The position numbers and the translations under genes are program-made. Source: Methylophaga nitratireducenticrescens (lineage in GTDB: Bacteria > Pseudomonadota > Gammaproteobacteria > Nitrosococcales > Methylophagaceae). From it: a DNA stretch of 64,000 nucleotides. Each line of letters opens with the position of its first letter. Positions within the stretch are counted from its first letter, which is position 1. The notes under the pieces were generated by a model, which saw only the letters and a program-made list of their open reading frames with translations, searched no databases and had not been told where the DNA came from. This document shows, in pieces, positions 9,850 through 19,197 of the stretch. The stretch lies in the NCBI RefSeq assembly GCF_000260985.4, contig NC_017857.3, positions 1,178,001 through 1,242,000 on the forward strand. The letters run 5' to 3'.

Positions 9850-10745
9850 TAAAAGCTCCGTTGCACGACAAAGTTTGCCAGTGCCCGCATTGCCAGACAT
9901 TGACTGTCAATATTATCCAAAGCAGCCAAAGCCTCATCAACAAGTGCTTGTGCTTTTTGTTGAGCCGCTTTAAGCCCCATTAAAGCGGGGTAGGTGGGTT
10001 TGTTACGTGCAATATCAGCGCCTTGCTGTTTGCCTAGAGTGACCGTATCTGCAATCACATCCAGTACATCATCCTGCACCTGAAAAGCCAGACCTATAGC
10101 AGCTGCATACTGATCCAAATGACTTAAATCAGCTGGTTTGTAATTTGAGCTGCAATAGACCCCGAGCATTACACTGGCTTTGATTAATGCTCCGGTTTTC
10201 AGTAAATGCATGGCTTCGAGTTCGGACTGGTCCAGTTGTTTACCAACAGAAGCTAAGTCGATGGCTTGACCACCAGCCATACCCATGACACCAGAAGCAT
10301 GTGCTAAATATTTAACCATGGCAATTTGCTGATCGGCTGGTAAATTATTATCAGTTAAACTTTCAAATGCCAGGGTTTGTAAGGCATCACCAACTAATAA
10401 GGCGGTTGCTTCATCATAGGCTTTATGACAGGTGGGTTTGCCACGGCGTAAATCATCATCATCCATCATTGGCATATCATCATGCACTAATGAATACGCA
10501 TGAATCATCTCAACGGCACAAGCTGCTGCATCCAGTGCTTCAGGATCAGCATTAAACGCTTCACCGGTGGCATAGACAAGCATCGCTCGCAAGCGTTTGC
10601 CACCATTCAATGTTGCATAGCGCATAGCTTCAGATAACCGTGCAGCCGCAATGGTATTTTGCTTGGGTAATCGTTGTTGCAGCACCAGGCTGATACGTTG
10701 CTGGTGCGCTGGCATCCAGTCAGAAAGTAAAAACGTTTGTGTCAC
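9849..10745 (-). CDS. ispA: Farnesyl diphosphate synthase IspA
   Basis: Condenses isopentenyl diphosphate with dimethylallyl and geranyl diphosphate to farnesyl diphosphate. 298 residues with the first Asp-rich motif in [17 protein letters not shown], the second in [10 protein letters not shown], and [11 protein letters not shown] near the start. It overlaps xseB by 4 bases and dxs by one, the standard gammaproteobacterial arrangement that couples precursor and prenyl chain synthesis. Confidence 0.95.
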   Translation of the reverse strand: MTQTFLLSDWMPAHQQRISLVLQQRLPKQNTIAAARLSEAMRYATLNGGKRLRAMLVYATGEAFNADPEALDAAACAVEMIHAYSLVHDDMPMMDDDDLRRGKPTCHKAYDEATALLVGDALQTLAFESLTDNNLPADQQIAMVKYLAHASGVMGMAGGQAIDLASVGKQLDQSELEAMHLLKTGALIKASVMLGVYCSSNYKPADLSHLDQYAAAIGLAFQVQDDVLDVIADTVTLGKQQGADIARNKPTYPALMGLKAAQQKAQALVDEALAALDNIDSQCLAMRALANFVVQRSF

Positions 10746-10987
10746 GATGCCTCGGAATCAGGATCAAAATCCACTAACTCGGACTGGCCGGATTGTTGTA
10801 ATAACATTTGGACTTTTTGCTCTGCAGCCTGTAATGCTTCCTGACAATCGCGCGTAAGCAGGACGCCGCGCTCGTAAAGTTTTAACGATTCTTCAAGACT
10901 GATATCGCCTTTTTCCAGGCGCTCTACCAATGATTCAAGTTCATTGACAGCCGCCTCATATTCAAGTTTTTTGCGTTTTGCCACCAT
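10742..10987 (-). CDS. xseB: Exodeoxyribonuclease VII small subunit XseB
   Basis: 81 residues, a helical protein that assembles with XseA into the single-strand-specific exonuclease VII. The conserved core is FEXAVNELESLVERLEKG-like here: YEAAVNELESLVERLEKGDI followed by SLEESLKLYERGVLLTRDC. It is the first gene of the xseB-ispA-dxs operon; xseA is elsewhere. Confidence 0.94.
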   Translation of the reverse strand: MVAKRKKLEYEAAVNELESLVERLEKGDISLEESLKLYERGVLLTRDCQEALQAAEQKVQMLLQQSGQSELVDFDPDSEAS

Positions 10988-11112
10988 ATTGGCCTCTGTA
11001 CAAATCTCGCGTTAACGGCACATTATAAGTTAATCGAAGCTGACGTGCCTGCTGGAATGTTTGCTAATTTCCCGTTAGTCTGTTGCGTTTTCCTTTTACG
11101 CTGAACTATGTC

Positions 11113-12054
11113 ATGCCGAAAATCATTCGCGGCCTATACAATTTGCCTGACCCCGTTGAAGGTTGTGTGGCAACAATTGGTAATTTTGATGGTGTGCATT
11201 TAGGGCATCAAGCGGTGCTGACGCAATTGGCCATGAAAGCCGACATACTTAATTTGCCGGCTGTTGTCATTACTTTTGAACCACAACCCTTTGAATTTTT
11301 TGTGCCAGAGAAGGCCCCCGCCAGATTATCGCGATTTCGTGAAAAAGTGGAATCACTGCGCGCCTATTCGATCCAGAAACTATGTGTTTTGCGCTTTAAT
11401 CGTCAATTAGCAGAAATGCGAGCTGAAACCTTTATTCAAAAATTATTGGTTGATGGTTTAAATGTACGCTATCTAGTGGTGGGTGATGATTTTCGTTTTG
11501 GCAAGGGAAGGCACGGTGACTTTGCCTTACTGCAACAAGCTGGAAAGCGGCACGGTTTTCAAGTTGTCAATATGCATACTTTTGCCATTGATGATATGCG
11601 GGTCAGTAGCACTCGGATTCGTAAAGCGTTGCAGGACGGGGACTTGGCCATGGCCGAAAAGCTGCTGGGGCGTCCTTACCGAATGAGTGGCAGAGTGGCG
11701 CATGGTGATAAACGTGGCCGAAAAATGGGATATCCGACAGCGAATATTCATTTACATAGAGCAAAAGTACCACTAAACGGTGTGTATGCAGTGCAACTTT
11801 ACGGTATTGATGAAGAGCCCGTAAATGGTGTGGCCAATATTGGTGTCAGACCAACCATTTCCGGTAGTGATAAAGCTATACTCGAAGTGCATTTATTTGA
11901 CTTTCAGAGTGATATTTACGGGGAGCATGTTCAAGTATATTTTCTCAAGAAACTGCGCGATGAACATAAATTTGCCAGCATCGAACAGCTGATTGAACAG
12001 ATTCATATCGATTCTGCGCAGGCTAGAAATTACTTTGGGATCAGTAGCGAATAG
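11113..12054 (+). CDS. ribF: Bifunctional riboflavin kinase/FAD synthetase RibF
   Basis: Phosphorylates riboflavin to FMN and adenylates FMN to FAD. 313 residues from the ATG at 11113. The N-terminal nucleotidyltransferase domain has ATIGNFDGVHLGHQAVL, VGDDFRFGKGRHGD and the RVSSTRIRKAL motif; the C-terminal flavokinase domain has GDKRGRKMGYPTANI and the NGVANIGVRPT stretch. The frame is also open from a TTG at 11083, but no ribosome site supports it. It is divergent from xseB and convergent with the DUF2007 gene. Confidence 0.95.
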   Translation: MPKIIRGLYNLPDPVEGCVATIGNFDGVHLGHQAVLTQLAMKADILNLPAVVITFEPQPFEFFVPEKAPARLSRFREKVESLRAYSIQKLCVLRFNRQLAEMRAETFIQKLLVDGLNVRYLVVGDDFRFGKGRHGDFALLQQAGKRHGFQVVNMHTFAIDDMRVSSTRIRKALQDGDLAMAEKLLGRPYRMSGRVAHGDKRGRKMGYPTANIHLHRAKVPLNGVYAVQLYGIDEEPVNGVANIGVRPTISGSDKAILEVHLFDFQSDIYGEHVQVYFLKKLRDEHKFASIEQLIEQIHIDSAQARNYFGISSE

Positions 12055-12062
12055 CGGTCGTT

Positions 12063-12287
12063 CTAGTTGCTGGCAAATTCACCTTCTTCATAACTTAAGA
12101 TCAGTTTTTCTGCAGCTTGACCATCCTTATCGTTTACAAACACATGGGCAAAATCGCTCGCGGGTAATTCACCTACCGCACCTTGCAGAAAATGACCTCC
12201 AACATGGGTTTCAATACCATGCGCATTCAGCAAGCCAGACACAATATGGGCTTCCAGAATATTGGTAGCGCGAAAAATTAACTGCAT
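12063..12287 (-). CDS. DUF2007-family small protein
   Basis: 74 residues of the DUF2007 type, called putative signal-transducing proteins: MQLIFRATNILEAHIVSGLL, then GIETHVGGHFLQGAVGELPA and a C-terminal HVFVNDKDGQAAEKLI. The fold resembles GlnB-like domains, but no biochemical function is established. It follows the NlpE/META lipoprotein by 2 bases and is probably cotranscribed with it. Confidence 0.85.
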   Translation of the reverse strand: MQLIFRATNILEAHIVSGLLNAHGIETHVGGHFLQGAVGELPASDFAHVFVNDKDGQAAEKLILSYEEGEFASN

Positions 12288-12289
12288 GA

Positions 12290-13336
12290 CTATTGCAAAT
12301 GCACAGCTTCAAAGCGGGCCATCACGTTTCCATCCACATCGGCCAGTTCAAGATGCTTCCCTTCAATTTGCCAGTAACGTACTTTTTCGAGCATAAAATG
12401 CACTGACTGAGAGGTTTCCATGCCTTGTGGACAGGCCATCATCGTGCTTGCAATACGACTGAATTTGAGCTTGTCTTCACGAAGCTGAAAACTTCCCATA
12501 ATTCGATTACAACCATCTGAGCCAGAAAGGCGGTTTTCTTCTGACGACAAAATAAGTGACGGTTCGCGTTGATTCTGGTAAACCTCAATCGGTTCATCAT
12601 TCAAACGGGTCAGTTTCCAGTAGGTATTGAGCAGATTATCGTTATAACCCAATTGACCACAGGTTTCTCCTGGCCAGATATTGTTGGCTTCAGTGACAAC
12701 CAATACAGGCGCAACTTCACTCGTAGTGGCATTCATGTCGGGTTCCAGAAAGCCATTTACTTCGACTAACAATGACGGATTTTGCTCATCAGCATATTCC
12801 AGATAAAGCGATTCCAGTGCTGTATTCTCTGCTTTCTGAGCAACAGACCAATGCTGACGCGTGAGGCATTCAGTGAACGTACCGGTATCAGCTGCGAAAC
12901 GATACATTCCATGAAATTGTGTGACAGGATACATTGGCCGAAACGTCGCATCACGTTGTAGCTGGTAATTCAATAAACTGTTAATTGGACCCTGTTCCTG
13001 ATCCAGCAAACGAATACTGCCGTCTTTTGCGATTTGAAATGCCGTTTGTTGAGGCTCATCTGAGAGCAGTCTGAGCTGACCAGTATGTTGCTGCCATTGG
13101 CCTAGTTGGTAAAATGTCGAATTATCGCCGGAGCCCTGATAGTGCAGTTGCAGATAATAACTATTATCTGCAAATAAATTGAGATGGTAATCAATACCGG
13201 GGCAATCAGCGCAGGGCAAAGTGCCACTGTAGCTGATAGGAAGCTCCTCAGTAATCAGATGTTGCTGGTCTGATTTTTCATTGCTGCATCCAATAACACA
13301 GAGCACGGACAATAACATCAACCATTTCTTAATCAT
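12290..13336 (-). CDS. Lipoprotein with NlpE-like and META (HslJ-like) domains
   Basis: 348 residues. A lipoprotein signal ends in LSVLCVIGCSNEK, with Cys18 as the lipidated residue. The next region, SYSGTLPCADCPGIDYHLNL, is the CXXC-containing NlpE motif that senses envelope stress and copper in the Enterobacteria. The C-terminal part (about residues 230-340) is a META/HslJ domain with NTYWKLTRLNDEP, SGSDGCNRIMGSF and MACPQGMETS. The frame is open to 13465, but the ATG at 13336 begins the signal peptide. It lies between rnk and the DUF2007 gene. The combination suggests an outer-membrane stress or adhesion sensor; its partner is unknown. Confidence 0.85.
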   Translation of the reverse strand: MIKKWLMLLSVLCVIGCSNEKSDQQHLITEELPISYSGTLPCADCPGIDYHLNLFADNSYYLQLHYQGSGDNSTFYQLGQWQQHTGQLRLLSDEPQQTAFQIAKDGSIRLLDQEQGPINSLLNYQLQRDATFRPMYPVTQFHGMYRFAADTGTFTECLTRQHWSVAQKAENTALESLYLEYADEQNPSLLVEVNGFLEPDMNATTSEVAPVLVVTEANNIWPGETCGQLGYNDNLLNTYWKLTRLNDEPIEVYQNQREPSLILSSEENRLSGSDGCNRIMGSFQLREDKLKFSRIASTMMACPQGMETSQSVHFMLEKVRYWQIEGKHLELADVDGNVMARFEAVHLQ

Positions 13337-13364
13337 ATTGGATTCCAGAGACCTTTGACCAGAA

Positions 13365-13790
13365 TTAGCGATGAAACTCACCGGCCCGCTCTGGTTGATA
13401 TTCAATGGTTTCAATTCGAACTTGTAACATGCCGCCCTGACCATCTGGCCAGTTAATTTCCTCACCTTCTTTCAACCCCAGCATAGCACTGCCAACTGGG
13501 GCCAGAATGGAAATGGTATTACCCGAACTGTCCATATCTTTTGGATAGACCAATTTCAGCGTAAACGTTACCCCGGTGGAGACCACTGAAAATTTTACCT
13601 GAGAGTTCATTGTCACTACATTGGCTGGCATCTGCTCAGGAGCAACCAGATCAGCGCGTTCAAGTTCGGTTAATAAAGCCATTTTGACATTTGCAGGGAT
13701 ACCCGAGGTAGCCTGCAGTAAATTTTCGATACGGCTGTAATCGAGTTCAGAAATAATAATGTCGGGTTGTGAATTCACAATAAACTCCAT
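13365..13790 (-). CDS. rnk: Regulator of nucleoside diphosphate kinase Rnk
   Basis: 141 residues: an N-terminal helical hairpin and a C-terminal FKBP-like domain of the GreA/GreB type, with TLKLVYPKDMDSSGNTISIL and APVGSAMLGLKEGEEINW. Rnk binds RNA polymerase near the secondary channel but lacks the acidic coiled-coil tip of Gre factors. The start ATTATTATTTC-preceded ATG at 13790 gives MEFIVNSQPDIIISELDY, the expected opening. About 30 bases separate it from the downstream lipoprotein gene. Confidence 0.92.
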   Translation of the reverse strand: MEFIVNSQPDIIISELDYSRIENLLQATSGIPANVKMALLTELERADLVAPEQMPANVVTMNSQVKFSVVSTGVTFTLKLVYPKDMDSSGNTISILAPVGSAMLGLKEGEEINWPDGQGGMLQVRIETIEYQPERAGEFHR

Positions 13791-13949
13791 TCAACAAAGT
13801 TATACACGCACAAAAGCTACCAGCATATTCAGACGGCATCAGTTGAGTTATGTTTGAGGGAAAAACAATCGGTACTCAAAGGCATGTTGATGTCTCATCG
13901 CCACCTTTGATAGTGGATTTGAAAAAACAATAATCCATAACAAGCCGCA

Positions 13950-14195
13950 TTATGATGGCACAATTTTTAAGCTGATATAAGGTGCCAGCAAAAACAAAAA
14001 TATGGATAGCTTATAAAACATCATGCCAAGATAATGCAGTTGTGAGAATTGCTCTCGAGTCACGGCGAACCATCGACGGTGTAACGTATAAATTCTGTCA
14101 CTGGCAAAACCATAGACGAGGAACCAAAGCAGCAAAACCAGATAGTTAAGAGCTGCTGTCCACCCCAGAATAAAAGTCATGTTTTCCAGCGTCAT
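13950..14195 (-). CDS. Small membrane protein, DUF6868-like
   Basis: 81 residues with two membrane segments (about 10-30 and 58-78) joined by the polar HRRWFAVTREQFSQLHYLGM. The pattern GW-N-LLLWF, IYxLHxRWF and LHYxGMxFYKL matches a small conserved family I recall as DUF6868; function unknown. It ends about 150 bases beyond rnk, in the same direction, and starts 70 bases after the fusion kinase gene ends. Confidence 0.7.
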   Translation of the reverse strand: MTLENMTFILGWTAALNYLVLLLWFLVYGFASDRIYTLHRRWFAVTREQFSQLHYLGMMFYKLSIFLFLLAPYISLKIVPS

Positions 14196-14264
14196 GGCAG
14201 GGTCTCCTTTTATAAACAGATCCTAATTTACGCTGAGTTACTTCTGAATAAAAGTCATTGGCTT

Positions 14265-16523
14265 TTAACGGTTGCCACGCAGTTTATGGAACAGGCGTTT
14301 AATAGCCTTGCGTCCATATTTTCGTTTGAATTTAACTTTAAAATCATAAAGATAAAAAGGTAAACGGCAACGTAAATTAAATGGCAACTTATATTTGGTA
14401 TGTTGCAAATAATGTCCAACAAGCTTTTCTCGCCCCGACCAGTGAAGTTTATTGCAAATCCGGGTGAGATCGGACAGACGCTCAGAAAGTGTTGCATTAC
14501 GATTGAAAAAGCGGGCACGATTAATATCAATCAGGGTGAAGTCCAGTTTGCTATCAGCTTGCTTTTTAATCAGAATATTGCCACCGGCTAAATCGCGGAA
14601 AAACACACCTCGGCCATGTAAATCCAATAGAAAACTACTGAGCTGCTGATATAAATCCTCTTCATTGACCCCCTGATATTCGGTTGCTCCGTCGTTAAAC
14701 GCCGTTAGAATATCTCTGGTAGAGAAATCATGGTCAACCAAATTACACAGATAATAATTTTCAGTCAGTGTTTTATCATTTGTCTGTTCAAAATAGGCAA
14801 TTGGAAGCGCGGTGGGAATACCACGACGTAATAGTTCAGCAGCAGCATTCCAGCTGCGTTTTGACTTGCAAGGTTTGAATTTATCGAGCAGACGTTTGTG
14901 TGGCGGCATGTGCAATGGTTTTTTGGCGACCACGGTTTCATTCAGCAGATTATCGATTCGCCAGATAATATTACGCGCTTTGCGTAGCGTGTTCGTTTCA
15001 GTTGCTTTAGGTAAATTGGCTGGATGTAGCTTCTGTTTTAATTGTGCAGCCTGATTGGCATTTTCAGCGATCAGCAATCCTTTCCAACCATCCTGTTCAA
15101 ATTCGTACAAATTCTTGCCATGCGCATGACGGTAAACTGACACACGTTTACGGGCGTTTGGACTGGCTTTTAGCTGAATTTTGATATTGGCTGGCCAGCA
15201 AAGGTATATGGGGGATTCCGTTACAAACTCGGGTTTTTCACTGACAAGCTCTCCATCGCGGGCGATGATTTCCACATTATCCAGCTGAGCAGGGGCATAT
15301 AAAGCATGCATTGGCATTGCCTGACCATTGGCAGTCCATAGCACATGGATTAACTTATCCTTATTGCGAAATGCATGAACTTCAATGGTCTCAGCCGTCG
15401 CCAATGGCCCCTCATACAAGCTGCCAGGGATCAATCGGATAAAATTCTGCATCGCATAAAATGATGGACGCAGACGGAAATCCTCGCGTTTTCCCAGTAC
15501 TGAACGGTAATGGGTAATGCGTTCCAGCTCGGGATAAACCTCATAACCGTCATCAATCAGGCCTTCTCGATGACAGATAAACGGTCCCCAATAAGCCTGC
15601 TGCATCGCACCGGAAGCAGCGAGTAAAGTGAAGTAACGGCTTAAATAATCTGCTTGTTTTTCTTCACCGTTGACCAAAACACGACGGATACGTGGCAGTG
15701 TCCAGAACGCAGCGGGTGAAATAAATTCCTTGACGCCAAAGTCGTCAGTGATCTTTTTCAGAATCCGGGCTTTTTTGACCAGATTCACTTTTAATCGCAT
15801 TGCCAGTTTGGTACCGAAAATCCGATGGTCAAAGCGTTCCGGTTCAGTAACCCGTTCACTGAACAGATTATTGGTGTGAATGTCTGGCAATTGCTTAGCA
15901 CGCCGCAAGCGTGCCAGTACCGCAATATTATGCAGGGGTTCAAAATCGGAAATATTCGGTCCGGCAATTTTGATATGTCGGGATTTGATTTCTTCGTAAG
16001 CAATACGCCAGGTATTATAAAAACTTTCCGTGTCATAGCCTGCCCAGCGACGGCGGTTACTGGTTGAACCGACCTCAATCGCCTTTACCCGTGATCCAAA
16101 CCGGCTGGCCGCCGTTTGAACAAACTCACGCCAGCGCAGTTGGGCGCTGCCGGTTTTCATTTGTTGGGCTTCGGTAAAAGGCTGTACCAGATGCAGTAAG
16201 ACTTTAATATCAGTAGAAAGTAAGCGTTCCAGCAACCGGGTTACTGGACCTCCTTCATCACCATAGGTGTAATCGAGACGAACCTGTTTAATCTGCAATT
16301 CAGTCAATTGCTGCAGGATATACTTATCTACTGCAGGATCCTCAGAAGTGGTCACACCCACCCCCACAAAATCGTCCGGAACGATATGTTTGGCTTCTGG
16401 TAAATGTCCATCAGGCAACGCCAGCCGGCCAGCAAACACATAACGCAATGCATTACCCAATGCGTTTGCATCCATTAACGGGCCATTTTCAATTTTGTTT
16501 TGCGATGGATCAGACGAGCTCAT
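14265..16523 (-). CDS. TIM-barrel (glycosidase-like) and LPS-kinase (WaaP/InaA-type) fusion protein
   Basis: 752 residues in two parts. The N-terminal two thirds (about 40-460) read like a glycoside-hydrolase TIM barrel: FVGVGVTTSEDPAVDKYI, QVRLDYTYGDEGG, VLLHLVQPF, AIEVGSTSNRRRW, IKIAGPNISDFEP and a beta-rich tail. The C-terminal third (about 510-740) is a lipopolysaccharide-kinase-like domain with RSWNAAAELLRRGIPTALPIA, the catalytic GVFFRDLAGGNILI near residue 642 and LIDINRARFF as metal site near 664. It is cytoplasmic by appearance, with no signal peptide. Heptose or Kdo kinases usually consist of the kinase part alone, so the fusion is unusual. Substrate unknown. Confidence 0.75.
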   Translation of the reverse strand: MSSSDPSQNKIENGPLMDANALGNALRYVFAGRLALPDGHLPEAKHIVPDDFVGVGVTTSEDPAVDKYILQQLTELQIKQVRLDYTYGDEGGPVTRLLERLLSTDIKVLLHLVQPFTEAQQMKTGSAQLRWREFVQTAASRFGSRVKAIEVGSTSNRRRWAGYDTESFYNTWRIAYEEIKSRHIKIAGPNISDFEPLHNIAVLARLRRAKQLPDIHTNNLFSERVTEPERFDHRIFGTKLAMRLKVNLVKKARILKKITDDFGVKEFISPAAFWTLPRIRRVLVNGEEKQADYLSRYFTLLAASGAMQQAYWGPFICHREGLIDDGYEVYPELERITHYRSVLGKREDFRLRPSFYAMQNFIRLIPGSLYEGPLATAETIEVHAFRNKDKLIHVLWTANGQAMPMHALYAPAQLDNVEIIARDGELVSEKPEFVTESPIYLCWPANIKIQLKASPNARKRVSVYRHAHGKNLYEFEQDGWKGLLIAENANQAAQLKQKLHPANLPKATETNTLRKARNIIWRIDNLLNETVVAKKPLHMPPHKRLLDKFKPCKSKRSWNAAAELLRRGIPTALPIAYFEQTNDKTLTENYYLCNLVDHDFSTRDILTAFNDGATEYQGVNEEDLYQQLSSFLLDLHGRGVFFRDLAGGNILIKKQADSKLDFTLIDINRARFFNRNATLSERLSDLTRICNKLHWSGREKLVGHYLQHTKYKLPFNLRCRLPFYLYDFKVKFKRKYGRKAIKRLFHKLRGNR

Positions 16524-16653
16524 AAAAAATCCGAAAAGTTATGCCCTGCATTGGGCTTTTTTAAAGCAGAAATAATTATCATGCTTGGGTTTGTTTCATA
16601 GCCACCACGGTTGGAAACTTTCTCCTCAAACAAGGCGGACTGACTTGAGGCGT

Positions 16654-16986
16654 TTAATGCGTCAAGCTGCTGGAAAAGACATTTAACACCACTACGCCGC
16701 CTAAAATCATTGAAATGCCAATGATGGCAGGGGTGTCCAGTTTCTGACTAAATACAATCCAACCGATTAAAGCGATTAATACCACCCCAATCCCTGCCCA
16801 GATCGCATAGGCGATACCCACAGGAATGACTTTTAACGATAAAGCTAAAAAGTAAAAAGCGACGATGTAACCTACGATAACAGCTACTGATGGCCAGAAC
16901 CGGGTAAATCCCTCAGAAGCCTTGAGAAAGCTGGTACCGAAAACCTCGGCAAGAATAGCAATACTTAATAATAACCATTTAGACAT
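16654..16986 (-). CDS. emrE: Small multidrug resistance (EmrE-type) transporter
   Basis: 110 residues and four membrane segments. The proton- and drug-binding glutamate is Glu14 in ILAEVFGTSFLKASEGFTR; GIAYAIWAGIGVVLIALIGW and LDTPAIIGISMILGGV complete the family signature. It closely resembles E. coli EmrE, a homodimeric exporter of quaternary cations; related SMR members export osmolytes or guanidinium. The upstream frame to 17052 is open but the ATG at 16986 is the family start. It follows yidH by 10 bases. Confidence 0.92.
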   Translation of the reverse strand: MSKWLLLSIAILAEVFGTSFLKASEGFTRFWPSVAVIVGYIVAFYFLALSLKVIPVGIAYAIWAGIGVVLIALIGWIVFSQKLDTPAIIGISMILGGVVVLNVFSSSLTH

Positions 16987-16996
16987 GTTATGGGAC

Positions 16997-17365
16997 TCAA
17001 TTGTAGGTGAGGAAAAGGCTGATAGCCAACAGGCTACCCAGCAGAGCAACAATTAAACTTACAATGACGCCCCATTGCGTCCGGTATCCTTCTGGAAATT
17101 CGGATTCCCCAAGGGTTTTTAACACCCGCTGAAATTGTCTGGCAGCATACACTGTGGTCACACTGCCAAGCAGAATAAACGCCAGGCCAATGACAAAGGT
17201 CATGGTGGTGTTCAAGCGTTCCTGACCATTTGATAATACTTCAATTAATAAACCAGAACGTTCAATCAAAAAACCGAACATGATAAACGTCAAGCCAGTA
17301 CGATTCCATGCGAGTAATGTGCGCTCTGCAGCGAATAAAACCCGCGGATCCTGGAGATAGGACAT
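16997..17365 (-). CDS. yidH: YidH-family (DUF202) membrane protein
   Basis: 122 residues with three membrane segments. The DUF202 signature is the N-terminal LFAAERTLLAWNRTGLTFIMFGFLIER, followed by AARQFQRVLKTLGE. Function is unknown. It is nested tightly between the 2OG oxygenase (3 bases upstream) and the EmrE-type pump (10 bases downstream), so the three form an operon. Confidence 0.88.
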   Translation of the reverse strand: MSYLQDPRVLFAAERTLLAWNRTGLTFIMFGFLIERSGLLIEVLSNGQERLNTTMTFVIGLAFILLGSVTTVYAARQFQRVLKTLGESEFPEGYRTQWGVIVSLIVALLGSLLAISLFLTYN

Positions 17366-17368
17366 TGA

Positions 17369-18010
17369 TTAAACCGCCTTTATTTTGCGTTTTCTCAACC
17401 AGTTTTTAAGCTTGGCGCTTAATTTGTGAAAAAAACGATGTTTGTTGCCAGCGGCTTCGCTGGTCAGAAAGTTTATCTGAATAGAACGACGCATACCTTC
17501 AAAACTTGGATAACCATGCCAGCAGTTATCCGTCACCTTAAACGCGACTAATGAGCCGGGGCCGGGAATGATTTCATCGACATAATTTTCCATATCCTGT
17601 GCATTATTCAAAATACGCAAGCGTCCCGTGGCAGCATCCCAGCTTTCATTCAGATAAATCAATATGGTGACCAGCTTGGTTTTGGAGTCAGTGTGAATGC
17701 GCCCATCTTTTTGTCGTGAATAGCCCCGCAAGGTCATCATCATCGGCAGTTCCATCACTTTTACATCAAATTTTTCACAAATAACTTGTCGGAATTCTGG
17801 ACTATCGATGGAATCAAGGAAGGCTTTGAAATCAGGATTTACCGGTACATCATCAACGTTGAAACTACCACCATCACCGATGTCAGGGAAATCTCCAATC
17901 ACACGATCCAGCACATCCTGACGGATCGATCGCTCCACCTTGAAAAAAGGGAAAGGTACGGTGTTGACTGTCGCAGTTTTCAAGGCCTGCATATCCAGCA
18001 CTGAATTCAT
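17369..18010 (-). CDS. 2-oxoglutarate/Fe(II)-dependent oxygenase
   Basis: About 213 residues with a double-stranded beta-helix core. The iron triad is visible: His and Asp in GRIHTDSKTKLVTILIYL and the distal His in DNCWHGYPSFEGMRRSIQIN, where the following arginine would bind 2-oxoglutarate. The C-terminus is basic (LKNWLRKRKIKAV). Three in-frame starts exist (18046 GTG-like, 18022, 18010); the ATG at 18010 is chosen only because a weak GAGA precedes it. Members of this family hydroxylate proteins or small molecules, and which one is not evident. Confidence 0.8.
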   Translation of the reverse strand: MNSVLDMQALKTATVNTVPFPFFKVERSIRQDVLDRVIGDFPDIGDGGSFNVDDVPVNPDFKAFLDSIDSPEFRQVICEKFDVKVMELPMMMTLRGYSRQKDGRIHTDSKTKLVTILIYLNESWDAATGRLRILNNAQDMENYVDEIIPGPGSLVAFKVTDNCWHGYPSFEGMRRSIQINFLTSEAAGNKHRFFHKLSAKLKNWLRKRKIKAV

Positions 18011-18220
18011 AGGATTTCTCATTAATGCACGTAAAGTAATTACCACATATGATAGTACAAAATAGTCTTACAATCAGATTACTGATTGGAATACATCAGT
18101 TATTTTACTAACCATAAGTAACGAAGATATTGAACCAATGAATAAATGAATGATTCTATTTTGCAGCAACCCAGCAGAAGTTGATATGGTCATTAACTAA
18201 ACGCTAAACAGGAGATATCC

Positions 18221-18961
18221 ATGTCAAAATGGCACGAAGGTCGGGTTGTAGAAAATAAACAATGGACCTCCACTCTACATTCTCTGAAGGTTGAGGCGCC
18301 CCTGGAAATGTTTGAAGCTGGACAATTTACCCGACTCGCACTGGACATTGACGGTGAAGAAATCAGTCGACCATTTTCGCTGGTGAATGCACCTGGCGAA
18401 CAACCGCTGGATTTTTATTTTATTGAAGTACCTGGCGGAATATTCTCAACAAAGCTGGCAAAGCTTAATCCCGGAGATAGCGTCAAGGTTGCTACCAAGG
18501 CCACAGGGTTATTAACACTTAAACAACTGCCCCCAGCCAAAAAGCTATTTTTACTGGCCACTGGTACCGGTATTGGTCCGTTTTTATCCATTATTAAAAC
18601 AGCCGAGGTGTGGCAACAATTTGAACGGATAACGCTGGTCCATGCTGTGCGATATATGGAAGAGTTGACCTATCAACAAATGATTCGCAACATCGCCGAA
18701 AATCATACGCATCAATTCAGTTATATTCCGATGGTAAGCCGTGAGGCATGTGACTACGCTATTGCTGGTCGGATTCCTGCAGCGATAATGGACTCTAAAC
18801 TTGAGTTACGTGCCGGGGGAAGTATCGATAATGACAGTCATGTCATGCTGTGTGGTAATCCGGATATGGTGCAGGATACGATGAATGTGCTGTTAAAACG
18901 CGGGCTCAGGAAGCATAGTCGACGCGAACCAGGGCATATCAGCATTGAAAAGTATTGGTAG
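18221..18961 (+). CDS. fpr: Ferredoxin-NADP+ reductase Fpr
   Basis: Transfers electrons between NADPH and ferredoxin or flavodoxin. 246 residues: FAD-binding barrel with RPFSLVNAPGE, NADP domain with LATGTGIGPFLSI and MLCGNPDMV, and the C-terminal HISIEKYW like the aromatic end of E. coli Fpr. A strong AGGAG lies 6 bases before the ATG. It is monocistronic, followed by a 236-base gap before the ectoine genes. Confidence 0.93.
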   Translation: MSKWHEGRVVENKQWTSTLHSLKVEAPLEMFEAGQFTRLALDIDGEEISRPFSLVNAPGEQPLDFYFIEVPGGIFSTKLAKLNPGDSVKVATKATGLLTLKQLPPAKKLFLLATGTGIGPFLSIIKTAEVWQQFERITLVHAVRYMEELTYQQMIRNIAENHTHQFSYIPMVSREACDYAIAGRIPAAIMDSKLELRAGGSIDNDSHVMLCGNPDMVQDTMNVLLKRGLRKHSRREPGHISIEKYW

Positions 18962-19157
18962 TAAAATGAAGTAGTTATGATATTCATTTGATCCAGAAAA
19001 CACGTTATTTGAACCAAATATTCTTCAACCAGTCACTAGTGGCATAGCAATTGCTCTTAATTCATGAACGCTGGCTTTGTAACAGAATCATCATATTGCA
19101 TTGCAAATTGTACTAAAAAGTCACATTGTTAACAGACAAGGTTTTATAACGGATCAC

Positions 19158-19177
19158 CCGACAATTTTGTTGTTCGG
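19158..19177. promoter_or_regulatory. Dyad-symmetric candidate operator before the ectoine operon
   Basis: CCGACAA and TTGTTCGG form an imperfect inverted repeat separated by a few T-rich bases, about 20 bases before the start codon of doeB2. The surrounding 18962-19197 gap holds nothing else but AT-rich DNA. Ectoine operons elsewhere use MocR/GntR-type (EnuR) or Lrp-type (DoeX) regulators. No such gene is adjacent here, so the assignment is a guess from position and symmetry. Confidence 0.35.
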
Positions 19178-19197
19178 TCCAAAACAGGGGAGGGCTC

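Noticed and set aside
16533-16556. Hairpin GCCC-N6-GGGC followed by TTTTTT on the plus strand
   Set aside because: No plus-strand gene precedes it, and the minus-strand side lacks a proper T-run. The stem is only four bases.
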